NCBI GenBank assembly: GCA_035604135.1
Contig: DATNJB010000045.1
Location: 1-17,728 of the forward strand
Direction: 5' to 3'
DNA: 17,728 nt
From: Poindextera sp035604135
Lineage (GTDB): Bacteria; Pseudomonadota; Alphaproteobacteria; Caulobacterales; Caulobacteraceae
Shown one piece after another: positions 1-7,329 of the stretch. The notes below the pieces were generated by a model. The model was not told where the DNA came from and searched no databases. It saw only the letters and a program-made list of their open reading frames with translations. A program made the translations under genes and the position numbers. Each line of letters starts with the position of its first letter. Position 1 is the first letter of the stretch.

Positions 1-25
1 CGGCCCGGCGGCTCTTTCCTTTTTC

Positions 26-120
26 ACCACCAAGCACACCAAGCACACCAAGAGGCCGAGATTGGCCGCAGCGCCGTGTGTCCCCTCAGAACCCTTGGTG
101 TGCTTGGTGTGCTTGGTGGT
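26..120. repeat. 27-bp perfect inverted repeat with internal 9-bp units
   Basis: Positions 26-52 are the exact reverse complement of 94-120, separated by 41 bases. Each arm is built from the 9-base unit AAGCACACC (or its complement), repeated in tandem and flanked by ACCACC. As RNA or single-stranded DNA it could form a 27-bp hairpin. It resembles the widespread intergenic palindromic repeats built from short CACCAAG-like units found in many bacterial genomes; that resemblance is from memory and is an inference. It lies upstream of tatA and no gene covers it. It could also end transcription from a gene left of the window, but no T-run follows the second arm. Confidence 0.85.
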
Positions 121-193
121 TCATCTTTGCGGCTTCGCCGCGGGCAGGGAATAGGCGGGTGGCCCCGGACGTCATTCGGTCGCGGGGCGGCGA

Positions 194-222
194 TTGGCGC
201 TTGCGGGTCCGATGGCTTATAT
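194..222 (+). promoter_or_regulatory. possible sigma-70 type promoter of tatABC
   Basis: TTGGCG at 194-199 and TTATAT at 217-222 are separated by 17 bases and lie 54 bases before the tatA start. The spacing is ideal, and the AT-rich -10 stands out in a GC-rich background. The -35 is only a fair match. This is a pattern match only. Confidence 0.35.
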
Positions 223-275
223 GAGCCGCAACATCTTGGCGCTGACTCGGCTGTTTGCGCTAAAGGAGTGCGCAC

Positions 276-494
276 ATGCTCGGTTTGAGTCCCTGGCACC
301 TTCTCATCCTCGCCGTCATCCTGCTTCTGGTGTTCGGCGGCCGGGGAAAGATCTCCGGAATCATGGGCGACGCGGCCAAGGGTATCAAAGCCTTCCGCGA
401 GGGTCTGAAAGACGACCATGAGGCGCCGCCCACGCAGACCACGCCCAGCCTTCCGCCGGCGAACGAAGCGCCGAAGGATCCCATCGCCCGCTAG
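276..494 (+). CDS. tatA: Sec-independent protein translocase subunit TatA
   Basis: TatA oligomerises in the inner membrane to form the passage through which folded proteins with twin-arginine signals are exported. The 72-aa product has a short N-terminal membrane helix (about residues 5-20), the Phe-Gly hinge (FGGRGKI, 20-26), an amphipathic helix (about 26-45, GIMGDAAKGIKAFREG) and a polar Pro-rich tail. This is the standard TatA plan, at the short end of the usual length. AAAGGAG at 262-268 sits 7 bases before the ATG and fixes the start. It is the first gene of a tatA-tatB-tatC operon on the same strand. Confidence 0.95.
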   Translation: MLGLSPWHLLILAVILLLVFGGRGKISGIMGDAAKGIKAFREGLKDDHEAPPTQTTPSLPPANEAPKDPIAR

Positions 495-527
495 CCCGGC
501 CCTTTCTCTAAGGGGCCCTGAGCTTCG

Positions 528-956
528 ATGTTTCCAGAAAACCGGCTGCTCGAGATTCTGATCATCGGCGCAGTCGCGCTGATCGTCGTGGGGCCGAAGG
601 ACCTGCCAATCCTGATGCGGCGCGTCGGCCAGTGGCTAGGCCGGATGCGCGCGATGGCCGCGGAGTTCCGCGCCAGCTTTGACGAGCTCGCGCGGCAGTC
701 GGAGCTGGACGAGCTTAGGAAGGAGGTCGAGGCGATGCGCAGCGACCCCCGCCACTCCTCGAACTTCAACCCCATGGCCCAAGGCGCGCCTCAGACAGCG
801 TCGCCCGAGGCCGGTTTCACGCCGCCGGAGGATGCAGCGCCGGCGCCTGCGCCCGTCGCGGTCGCCGAAACGGCCCCGGCCGCGCCTGCGCCCGCCAAGG
901 CAAAGGCGGCCAGGCCGCGACGCCCACGGGCGAAGAAGACGCCCGGCGAGGGCTGA
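528..956 (+). CDS. tatB: Sec-independent protein translocase subunit TatB
   Basis: TatB partners TatC in the receptor complex that binds twin-arginine signal peptides at the inner membrane. The 142-aa protein has a membrane helix at about residues 7-22 ending in VVGPKDLP (the conserved Gly-Pro hinge), then a long charged amphipathic helix (about 25-72: RRVGQWLGRMRAMAAEFRASF...). An Ala/Pro-rich linker (84-125) and a basic end (RPRRPRAKK) follow, as is common in alphaproteobacterial TatB. The hinge and longer helix separate it from TatA. TAAGGGG at 509-515 lies 12 bases upstream of the ATG. It starts 33 bases after tatA and ends 5 bases before tatC. Confidence 0.95.
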   Translation: MFPENRLLEILIIGAVALIVVGPKDLPILMRRVGQWLGRMRAMAAEFRASFDELARQSELDELRKEVEAMRSDPRHSSNFNPMAQGAPQTASPEAGFTPPEDAAPAPAPVAVAETAPAAPAPAKAKAARPRRPRAKKTPGEG

Positions 957-961
957 GCGGA

Positions 962-1861
962 ATGGCCGACGACGAAGCCGACATCGAAGCCTCGCGCGCG
1001 CCGCTCCTCGATCACCTGATCGAACTGCGCAGCCGGCTCATCGTCTGCGCCGCCGCGATCGCGGTCGGGTTCGTGATCTGCTTTATCTTCTCGACCCAGA
1101 TTCTGGTCTTCCTGCTCGCCCCGTTCGAGCGCGCGCAGGGCCTCTTGGCGGTGCAACAGGCGACCGGCGCCCACCGCGGGCCGTTCGACCTCTTGCTGGC
1201 CATGATCGGGCTGAAGTCGATCGCCAACATCCATGTGCAACAGGTCCACATGGTGTTCACCGCGCCGCTCGAGGTGTTCTTCGAGAAGGTGAAGCTCGCG
1301 GTTTTCGGCGCGATCGTGATCACCTTTCCGGTGCTGGCGACGCAGCTCTACCGCTTCATCGCGCCTGGGCTCTATCGCCGCGAACGGCGCGCCTTCCTGC
1401 CGTTCCTGATCGCCTCGCCGATCCTCTTCCTGATGGGCGCGGCGCTGGTCTACTTCGTCATGCTGCCGTTCGTGCTGTGGTTCTCGCTGAACCAGCAGAT
1501 CACCGGCGACGCCGCGATCTCGGTTTCGCTCCTGCCGAAAGTCTCCGACTACCTCAGCCTGGTGACGACGCTGCTGCTGGGCTTCGGGCTCTGTTTTCAG
1601 CTGCCGGTTGTGCTGGCGCTGCTCGGCATGGCGGGCATCGTGAGCAGCCGCTTCCTGCGCTACGGGCGGCGCTACGCCATCGTGGTCGTGTTCGTGGTCG
1701 CGGCGCTCGTCACCCCGCCGGACCCGATCAGCATGATGAGCCTCGCGCTCCCGGGCGTGGCGCTCTACGAGATCTCTATCCTGGTCGTCTGGCTGATCGA
1801 GCGCCGAAAGGCGCGCGAGGACGCTGAGGCAGAGACCGCCTTAGCCTCCGATGCAACCTAG
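962..1861 (+). CDS. tatC: Sec-independent protein translocase subunit TatC
   Basis: TatC is the polytopic core of the Tat receptor and directly recognises the twin-arginine motif. The 299-aa sequence opens with the conserved cytoplasmic segment LLDHLIELRSRL (15-26). It carries FIAPGLYRRERR at 132-143, including the conserved Glu141 of the first cytoplasmic loop, and TPPDP at 251-255 before the last helices. Six membrane segments can be traced. It is longer than the roughly 258-aa E. coli protein, partly because the first periplasmic loop (about 58-100) is extended and partly because of a charged C-terminal tail. Its stop codon overlaps the stop of the convergent tetR gene within CTAG at 1858-1861. 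Confidence 0.97.
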   Translation: MADDEADIEASRAPLLDHLIELRSRLIVCAAAIAVGFVICFIFSTQILVFLLAPFERAQGLLAVQQATGAHRGPFDLLLAMIGLKSIANIHVQQVHMVFTAPLEVFFEKVKLAVFGAIVITFPVLATQLYRFIAPGLYRRERRAFLPFLIASPILFLMGAALVYFVMLPFVLWFSLNQQITGDAAISVSLLPKVSDYLSLVTTLLLGFGLCFQLPVVLALLGMAGIVSSRFLRYGRRYAIVVVFVVAALVTPPDPISMMSLALPGVALYEISILVVWLIERRKAREDAEAETALASDAT

Positions 1862-2472
1862 CTAGGCGTCAGCGGGGGCGGCTCCCCGATCGCAACGTCG
1901 AGGATCGCCTCCACCTGTGCGTCGCGGGGCAGTGGATCCATCCACGCCGCCGTGAAGCGCCCAGCTTCGTTCAGGACGAGGAACCCGACGACGGTTGAGA
2001 TCATCGTGACTCGCCGACGCCGCAGCCAACCCCGGCTGGCGCCCGGGTAGGCTTGCGCCAGCGCCCGCCGCAGCGTCTCGAAAGTGCGTTTGTATGCGGC
2101 CTCCAGCCCGGGTTCGATCGGGTTGCGGCGCAGAAGGTCGCTCTCGAACATCAGCCGGTGCAGGCCGGGCCGGCTCCAGGCAAAGTGCATGTAGTCGCGC
2201 ATGGCCTTGCGCATGCGCGCCGGGCCGTCGCCGGTGCCTGCCCCCGCGGCTTGGTAGACGTCGGCCAAGGCCTCGAACCCCTGCGTCGCGACGACCGCCA
2301 GCAGCGCGTCGCGGTCGGCGAAGTGCCGGTATGGCGCGGCCCGCGAGACGCCGAGCGAAGCGGCGAGATCGCGCAGCGATAGCGCGTCAGCCCCCGCGGT
2401 CTCGACCACCTTCAACGCCGCTTCGACGAGGGCGTTGGCGAGATCGCCGTGATGGTACGGGGGCTTGGTCAT
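1858..2472 (-). CDS. TetR/AcrR-family transcriptional regulator
   Basis: This is a predicted DNA-binding repressor of 204 aa, a typical TetR length. The N-terminus has the frequent YHHGDL...ALVEAAL signature (6-20). The helix-turn-helix follows at about 30-52 (ALSLRDLAASLGVSRAAPYRHF). The remainder is the variable ligand-binding and dimerisation domain. The ATG at 2472 is chosen because YHHGDL normally lies close to the N-terminus; a GTG at 2487 would add five residues (MSTLA). No clear ribosome-binding site is visible for either start. It is divergent from an exported hydrolase across a symmetric operator-like region, so it probably represses itself and that hydrolase. The ligand is unknown. 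Confidence 0.9.
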   Translation of the reverse strand: MTKPPYHHGDLANALVEAALKVVETAGADALSLRDLAASLGVSRAAPYRHFADRDALLAVVATQGFEALADVYQAAGAGTGDGPARMRKAMRDYMHFAWSRPGLHRLMFESDLLRRNPIEPGLEAAYKRTFETLRRALAQAYPGASRGWLRRRRVTMISTVVGFLVLNEAGRFTAAWMDPLPRDAQVEAILDVAIGEPPPLTPS

Positions 2473-2474
2473 AG

Positions 2475-2527
2475 CCAATGTTGACACGGCTCACATCCAA
2501 TGGCAATGTGAGCGCCGACAACATTGG
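2475..2527. promoter_or_regulatory. nested-dyad operator between tetR and hydrolase
   Basis: An outer inverted repeat (CCAATGTTG at 2475-2483, CAACATTGG at 2519-2527) and an inner one (GCTCACAT at 2489-2496, ATGTGAGC at 2506-2513) share one centre at position 2501. All 17 arm positions pair perfectly. A further CCAATGG lies in the middle (2497-2503). The 53-bp element fills the whole divergent gap between tetR and the hydrolase and begins two bases upstream of the tetR ATG. This layout is typical of an operator bound by one or two TetR dimers. Confidence 0.7.
2481..2509 (+). promoter_or_regulatory. possible hydrolase promoter inside the operator
   Basis: A perfect TTGACA (2481-2486) is followed after 17 bases by CAATGT (2504-2509), a poor -10. 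The opposite strand holds TTGTCG (2521-2516), a 17-base gap and GGATGT (2498-2493), a similarly weak match for tetR. Both would lie inside the dyad, consistent with repression by occlusion. The -35 is good; the -10 calls are weak. Confidence 0.35.
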
Positions 2528-2536
2528 AGCTCTGCC

Positions 2537-3526
2537 ATGCGACTGATCGGATTCCTTGCAACCATCCTCTTGCTGACGGCCGGCGCGGCGCGCGCCGCGA
2601 ACGTCGGTTTCGAGCAGGTCAGCGTCGCGGACGGCGCCGCCAGGCTGCTGGTCGTCGGCATCTGGTATCCGACCGACGCCCAGCCTGCGTCACAGGCGCT
2701 CGGGCCGTTCACCCAGGACGTGGCGACGGACGCACCGATCGCCGGCGGCCGACTGCCGATGGTCGTGTTCAGCCACGGAACGGGCGGCTGGTATGGCGGC
2801 CACTACGACACCGCGCTCGCGCTCGCGCGCGCTGGGTTCGTCGTCGCTGCGGTCAGCCACACGGGCGACACCTACGACGATCACAGCCAGGCGGCCCTGA
2901 TCTGGCTCCGCTCGGCCCAGATCCACCGGCTGCTCGACTACATGCTGGCCGAGTGGCCCGGGCGCGCGCAGCTCGACCCCGACCGCATCGGCATGTTCGG
3001 ATTCTCGGCCGGTGGCTTCACGACCCTGGTCGTCGCAGGCGGCGCCCCTGACCTCAGCCTGGTCGCGCCCCACTGCCAGAAGGTCCCGACCGCGTTCGAG
3101 TGCGGGGTGATCAAGCAGGCTGGGCCGGGCCTCCAGACGGCGATCACGACCCTGCCGAAGTCGGTTTTCGTTCACGACCCGCGGGTCAAGGCCGTCGTCG
3201 TCGCCGCGCCGGCGCTGGGCTTCGCATTCGGGAAGACCGGTCTCGCCGGAGTGACCGTCCCCATGCAGCTGTGGCGGGCCGAGGACGACCACGTGCTGCC
3301 GGGACTGGATTATGCGGCGGCGGTGGACCGCGACCTGCCGCAGACGGCGGACTACCACGTGGTCCCGAACATGGACCACTACGACTTTCTGAGCCCCTGC
3401 AGCGCTCTGATGCGCATGCGCGCCCCAGCGGAAATCTGCGCATCTCGTCCCGGTTTCGACCGCGCGGTCTTCCACGCCGACTTCGACCGCGACGTCGTGG
3501 CCTTCTTCGAGAAGACGCTGGGCTAG
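2537..3526 (+). CDS. exported alpha/beta hydrolase (dienelactone hydrolase-like)
   Basis: This is a 329-aa predicted periplasmic or secreted hydrolase. Residues 1-20 form a Sec-type signal peptide (MRLIGFLATILLLTAGAARA, cleavage before ANVGF). The fold motifs are VVFSHGTGG (76-84, oxyanion region) and GFSAG (155-159) with nucleophile Ser157. Asp250 or Asp251 (RAEDD) and His281 (NMDHYDF) complete a plausible triad. It resembles the predicted dienelactone hydrolase / PAF-acetylhydrolase-like group; the substrate is not evident. The ATG at 2537 follows GGAG (2526-2529) by 7 bases. An in-frame ATG at 2465 would hide the signal peptide and is rejected. It is divergent from a TetR gene that likely controls it. 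Confidence 0.85.
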   Translation: MRLIGFLATILLLTAGAARAANVGFEQVSVADGAARLLVVGIWYPTDAQPASQALGPFTQDVATDAPIAGGRLPMVVFSHGTGGWYGGHYDTALALARAGFVVAAVSHTGDTYDDHSQAALIWLRSAQIHRLLDYMLAEWPGRAQLDPDRIGMFGFSAGGFTTLVVAGGAPDLSLVAPHCQKVPTAFECGVIKQAGPGLQTAITTLPKSVFVHDPRVKAVVVAAPALGFAFGKTGLAGVTVPMQLWRAEDDHVLPGLDYAAAVDRDLPQTADYHVVPNMDHYDFLSPCSALMRMRAPAEICASRPGFDRAVFHADFDRDVVAFFEKTLG

Positions 3527-3529
3527 CCG

Positions 3530-4345
3530 CTACTCCGCGGCCACCGCCGTCTTGGCGCGCGCCGGCGCGTCGGCGGTGCCGAGGTGGCGGCGCCAGAAGG
3601 CCTCCCAGTCGCCGGCCTCGAAGTTCGGGATGTCCATGTGGCCGCCGGGGTTGATGTGCATCGTCTTCTCCTTCGAGCCGAAGGCGTTGAAGAGGGCGAT
3701 GCCGGTCTCGCGCGGGGCGACGGCGTCTTCCCACTGGAAGATGAACATCAGCGGGATGGTGATCTTCTTCGCCGCGGCTTCCATCTCGCTCGCGCCCTCG
3801 CGCAGGCCGGCGAGGCCGAAGATAGCGGCGGTGATGCGCGGCTCGCCAGCCACGAACGGCACGCCGATCGCCGTCCCCATCGAGACGCCCCAGTAACCGA
3901 CCGGTCCGTTCGAGCCGACGAAGTCGAAGGTCTGCGCCATATCGAGCGCCGTCTTCCATTCCGGCACGGCCTTCTGGCTGCGTCTCAGCATCTGGCGGAA
4001 ACGCTCGGGGTCGACGACCTGCGCCGGCGCCTCGCCGCGCACGCGAGCGCCGACCTCGCGGCCCAGCGCGACAGCCTCCTCGCGGCTGATGCGGTCGCCA
4101 TGGCCGGGCGCATCGATGGCCAGCGTCGCGTAGCCGAACGCCTGCGCATAGCGGCGGGCGCGGGCCGAGAGCGTCGGCGTTTTCTTGTGCTGCGAGCCGC
4201 CGTGGCCCATCAGCACCAGCGGCCGTGGGCCTTTTGCGCCCTCCGGCGCCCAGATCACGGCCGGCACGCGCTCGCCGTCGACGGTGAGCTCGAACGAGCG
4301 GCGCACGACCCCGCCATCCTCGATGCGCTCCTGGGTGATTGTCAT
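3530..4345 (-). CDS. cytoplasmic alpha/beta hydrolase (dienelactone hydrolase family-like)
   Basis: The 271-aa hydrolase has no signal peptide. RPLVLMGHGGSQ (41-52) is the oxyanion-hole region. GVSMG (153-157) carries the nucleophile Ser155, Asp207 lies in QWEDAVAP and His236 in PGGHMDIP, giving a complete Ser-Asp-His triad with normal spacing. The closing segment (about 255-271) is Ala-rich and probably disordered. The ATG at 4345 follows AAAAGGAG (minus strand, 4360-4353) by 7 bases; an upstream in-frame ATG at 4384 would bury that ribosome-binding site. It converges on the exported hydrolase with only 3 bases between stop codons. Its substrate is unknown; acyl ester or dienelactone-type hydrolysis is inferred from the fold. 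Confidence 0.82.
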   Translation of the reverse strand: MTITQERIEDGGVVRRSFELTVDGERVPAVIWAPEGAKGPRPLVLMGHGGSQHKKTPTLSARARRYAQAFGYATLAIDAPGHGDRISREEAVALGREVGARVRGEAPAQVVDPERFRQMLRRSQKAVPEWKTALDMAQTFDFVGSNGPVGYWGVSMGTAIGVPFVAGEPRITAAIFGLAGLREGASEMEAAAKKITIPLMFIFQWEDAVAPRETGIALFNAFGSKEKTMHINPGGHMDIPNFEAGDWEAFWRRHLGTADAPARAKTAVAAE

Positions 4346-4509
4346 GCCGATGCTCCTTTTGCGTTCCTCTTTTTCCGGCGCCAAGGGCGCCGGATTACGG
4401 CGCCTGTCAATATTCGACGTCCGCTGCCGCCTCGGCCGCGGAGGGGTAGCCGCTCCGTTCGGCGCGCCTTAAGGAAGGCGCTTCCGACAGAGCACCACCC
4501 AGACCTCGC
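4346..4509. other. divergent intergenic region with short GC hairpins before serS
   Basis: This 164-base gap separates the leftward hydrolase from rightward serS. It holds GGCGCC repeats (4377-4382, 4386-4391, 4399-4404), the first two able to form a short hairpin. Closer to serS is a hairpin with a 7-bp stem: GCGCCTT (4464-4470), loop AAGG, AAGGCGC (4475-4481). No T-run follows it. No T-box-like leader and no convincing promoter hexamers were recognised. Promoters for both flanking genes presumably lie here. Confidence 0.4.
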
Positions 4510-5784
4510 ATGCACGACATCAGGGCCATCCGCGAAAACCCCGCCGCCTACGACAAGGGCTGGGCGTCGCGCGGCCTGCCGCCGGAAACCGAGACCATCC
4601 TCGCGCTCGATGTCCAGCTGCGCGCCGCGCAGACGGCGCTGCAGGCCGCGCAGAGCCGGCGGAACGAGGCGTCCAAGCTGATCGGCATGGCAAAGGCCAA
4701 GAAGGACGGGGCGGCGGCCGCCGAACTCATGGCCGAGGTCGAACAGCTCAGGGCCATCATCGCCGAGCAGGCCGAGCTGGAGCGGGCGAGGTCCGCGGCG
4801 TTGCATGAGCTGTTAGCGGGCCTGCCCAACATCCCGGCCGCAGGCGTGCCGGTTGGGCAGGACGAGAGCGCAAACGTCGAGGACCACCGTTGGGGCGAAC
4901 CCTTCGCTATCCAGGACCCCAAGGACCACGTCGACCTGGGCGCGAACCTCGGTCTGATGGACTTCGAGGCGGCCGCGCGTATGTCTGGCGCGCGGTTCGT
5001 GGTCTTGAAGGGCGAGCTGGCGCGGCTCGAGCGCGCGCTCGGCCAGTTCATGCTCGACATCCAGACCCGCGAGCACGGCTATCACGAGGTCTCGCCGCCG
5101 CTGCTCGTGCGCGACGAGGCGGTGTTCGGCACAGGCCAGCTGCCCAAGTTCGCCGAGGATCTGTTCCACACGACCGACGACCGATGGCTCATCCCGACCG
5201 CCGAGGTGTCGCTGACCAATCTCGTGCGCGAACAGATCACGCCGGAAGAGGAGCTGCCGTTACGCCTGACGGCGCTCACGCCCTGCTTCCGCTCGGAGGC
5301 CGGCGCGTCGGGCAAGGACACCCGCGGCATGGTCCGCCAGCACCAGTTCTACAAGGTCGAGCTGGTCTCGATCACCGCTCCGGAGGACTCCGAGACCGAG
5401 CACCAGCGCATGGTCGATTGCGCGGAAGCCGTGCTCAAGCGCCTCGACCTGCCGTTCCGCACCGTGGTGCTCTCGACCGGCGACATGGGATTTTCCGCCA
5501 GGAAAACGTACGACATCGAGGTCTGGCTGCCGTCGCAGGCGACCTACCGTGAGATCTCCTCCTGCTCGAACTGCGGCGGCTTCCAGGCGCGGCGCATGGA
5601 TGCCCGCTGCCGCCGCGCCGGCGAGAAGGGAACGCGCTTCGTGCACACCCTGAACGGCTCCGGGCTGGCGGTCGGCCGCACGCTGGTGGCGCTGATGGAG
5701 AACTATCAGGACGAGCGCGGCCGCATCGCCATCCCCCAGGCGCTGCAGGGCTACATGGGCGGCCTGACCCATATCGGCGGCTGA
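4510..5784 (+). CDS. serS: serine--tRNA ligase
   Basis: SerRS charges tRNA-Ser (and tRNA-Sec where present) with serine using ATP in the cytoplasm. The 424-aa length is normal. The N-terminal 1-105 form the long antiparallel coiled-coil tRNA-binding arm (Ala/Glu/Lys rich, LPNIPA at the end). The class II core contains TAE (230-232, serine pocket), motif 2 CFRSEAG (259-265) continuing to RQHQFYKVE (276-284), the SCSNCGGFQARR segment (351-362) and motif 3 NGSGLAVGRTL (382-392). The ATG at 4510 gives the expected MHDIRAIRENP start; no strong Shine-Dalgarno is present. surE begins 9 bases downstream, suggesting an operon. Confidence 0.98.
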   Translation: MHDIRAIRENPAAYDKGWASRGLPPETETILALDVQLRAAQTALQAAQSRRNEASKLIGMAKAKKDGAAAAELMAEVEQLRAIIAEQAELERARSAALHELLAGLPNIPAAGVPVGQDESANVEDHRWGEPFAIQDPKDHVDLGANLGLMDFEAAARMSGARFVVLKGELARLERALGQFMLDIQTREHGYHEVSPPLLVRDEAVFGTGQLPKFAEDLFHTTDDRWLIPTAEVSLTNLVREQITPEEELPLRLTALTPCFRSEAGASGKDTRGMVRQHQFYKVELVSITAPEDSETEHQRMVDCAEAVLKRLDLPFRTVVLSTGDMGFSARKTYDIEVWLPSQATYREISSCSNCGGFQARRMDARCRRAGEKGTRFVHTLNGSGLAVGRTLVALMENYQDERGRIAIPQALQGYMGGLTHIGG

Positions 5785-5793
5785 GCGTCGGCT

Positions 5794-6579
5794 TTGCGCA
5801 TCCTGCTCACCAACGACGACGGCATCAACGCCGAGGGCTTTCAGGCGTTGGAGAAGATCGCGGGCGAGCTTTCGGACGATCTCTGGATGGTCGCGCCCGA
5901 GGCCGAGCAGTCCGGCGCGAGCCGTGCGCTGACGCTCAGTGAACCGCTCCGCGTACGCCAGCTGGACGAGCGCCGCTTCGCCGTCGCCGGCACGCCCTGC
6001 GACTGCGTCACGCTGGCGCTGATGGAGCTGATCGACGGGCCGAAGCCCGACCTTGTGCTCTCCGGCGTCAACCGGGGGCACAACGTCGCGGAGGACGTGA
6101 CCATGTCCGGCACTGTCGCCGGCGCGATCGAAGGCATGGCGCTCGGCGTTCCGTCCATCGCGCTCTCCCAGGGCCTGACCTGGAAGCGCGGCGAGGAGCC
6201 GACGATCCACTTCGACACCGCCGAAACCTTCGGGCCCGGCCTCGTACGGCGGCTGGTCGAGGTGGGATGGCCGGCGGGCGTAATCATGAACGTCAACTTT
6301 CCCGGCCGCCCGCCGGAGGAGGTCGGGGCCGTCGAGGTCACACGGCAGGCGTTCCGCGACGCCCAGACGCGGCATTTCGAGCGCCGCAAGGACCTGCGCG
6401 GGCGCGACTACTACTGGCTCGGCTACCGCAATCTTCCGTCGAAACCGGCCGATGGCACCGACCTGCGGGCCATCTATGATGGCAAGATATCGGTGACCCC
6501 GCTGCACATCGATCTGACCCATATGCAGACCGTCCACGCGCTCAAGGCCGTGCTCGGCGGCGCGCCGCCCAAGTTATGA
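5794..6579 (+). CDS. surE: 5'/3'-nucleotidase SurE
   Basis: SurE is a metal-dependent phosphatase acting on nucleoside 5'- and 3'-monophosphates, linked to stationary-phase survival. The 261-aa product begins MRILLTNDDGINAEG, with the metal ligands Asp8 and Asp9. It continues with Ser40 in EQSGASRALTL and Asn93 in SGVNRGHN, completing the conserved metal site, and has the SGTVAGAIEG loop (105-114). The start is a TTG at 5794: it places the motif exactly at the N-terminus as in the family, and no ATG fits. There is no obvious Shine-Dalgarno, so translation may depend on coupling to serS, whose stop lies 9 bases upstream. Its stop overlaps the pcm start (ATGA, 6576-6579). Confidence 0.96.
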   Translation: MRILLTNDDGINAEGFQALEKIAGELSDDLWMVAPEAEQSGASRALTLSEPLRVRQLDERRFAVAGTPCDCVTLALMELIDGPKPDLVLSGVNRGHNVAEDVTMSGTVAGAIEGMALGVPSIALSQGLTWKRGEEPTIHFDTAETFGPGLVRRLVEVGWPAGVIMNVNFPGRPPEEVGAVEVTRQAFRDAQTRHFERRKDLRGRDYYWLGYRNLPSKPADGTDLRAIYDGKISVTPLHIDLTHMQTVHALKAVLGGAPPKL

Positions 6580-7238
6580 GCGCCGACGAGCCTTTCGACG
6601 AGCCGCAGACCCAGCGGGCGCGCCTCATCCTGTCGCTCCGTTCGCAGGGTGTCTCCGACCCAGCGGTGCTGGCGGCGATGGAGCAGACGCCGCGTGACCT
6701 CTTCACGCCCAACCTGTTTCAGGATCGCGCCTGGGAGGACTCGGCGCTGCCGATCGCTTGCGGTCAGACGATCAGCCAGCCGTATATCGTGGCGCTCATG
6801 ACCCAGGCGCTGATGATTGAGGCGCGCGCCCGGGTGCTCGAGATCGGCACCGGGTCGGGCTACCAGACCGCCGTCCTCTCCAGGCTCGCGCGCCTGGTCT
6901 ACACGATCGAGCGCTATCGAACGCTGCTGGCCGAAGCCGAGGCGCGGTTCCGCGCGCTCGAGCTCGGCAACATCATCACCCGCTTCGCCGACGGCGGCGC
7001 CGGCTGGCCGGAGCAGGCGCCGTTCGACCGCATTCTGGTCACAGCAGCGGCGCCGGGCGAGCCCAAGACGTTGCTGTCGCAGCTGAAACCGTCGGGGATC
7101 CTGGTTGCGCCGGTCGGCCGCGGCCCCATCCAGACGCTCAAGCGCTACGCCGGCGACGGCAGTGGCGGGTTTAAGGAAGAGGTGTTGTGCGATGTCCGCT
7201 TTGTGCCGTTGCTTGACGGCGTGGCGCGCGAACTATGA
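6576..7238 (+). CDS. pcm: protein-L-isoaspartate O-methyltransferase
   Basis: This enzyme uses S-adenosylmethionine to methylate abnormal L-isoaspartyl residues and so begins repair of aged proteins in the cytoplasm. The 220-aa sequence shows the family's pre-motif ALPIACGQTISQPYIVA (57-73), the SAM-binding motif I VLEIGTGSGYQTA (87-99), IERYRTL as the following acidic strand, FDRILVTAAAP and the closing LVAPVGRGPIQTL. The ATG overlaps the surE stop by 4 bases, indicating translational coupling. The surE-pcm order, followed by an NlpD-type gene, matches the arrangement known in E. coli and many proteobacteria. Confidence 0.97.
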   Translation: MSADEPFDEPQTQRARLILSLRSQGVSDPAVLAAMEQTPRDLFTPNLFQDRAWEDSALPIACGQTISQPYIVALMTQALMIEARARVLEIGTGSGYQTAVLSRLARLVYTIERYRTLLAEAEARFRALELGNIITRFADGGAGWPEQAPFDRILVTAAAPGEPKTLLSQLKPSGILVAPVGRGPIQTLKRYAGDGSGGFKEEVLCDVRFVPLLDGVAREL

Positions 7239-7329
7239 GCGTTGGCGACGGTTCGGGGTGGCGCTGGCGGCGCGCATGGCCGAAACTGACCGCGCGGCGC
7301 AGGCGAATCCGGGTGAGGGCGTAGCGACG

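Noticed and set aside
25..120. CRISPR array from the repeated AAGCACACC units
   Set aside because: The units are 9 bases, directly adjacent and mirrored in a palindrome; there are no spacers and no cas genes.
679..1827. 382-aa Arg-rich frame over tatB and tatC
   Set aside because: Out-of-frame translation of the tat genes.
5260..6537. 425-aa open frame on the minus strand opposite serS and surE
   Set aside because: It lies opposite two conserved genes and has no motif; long frames of this kind are expected in GC-rich DNA.
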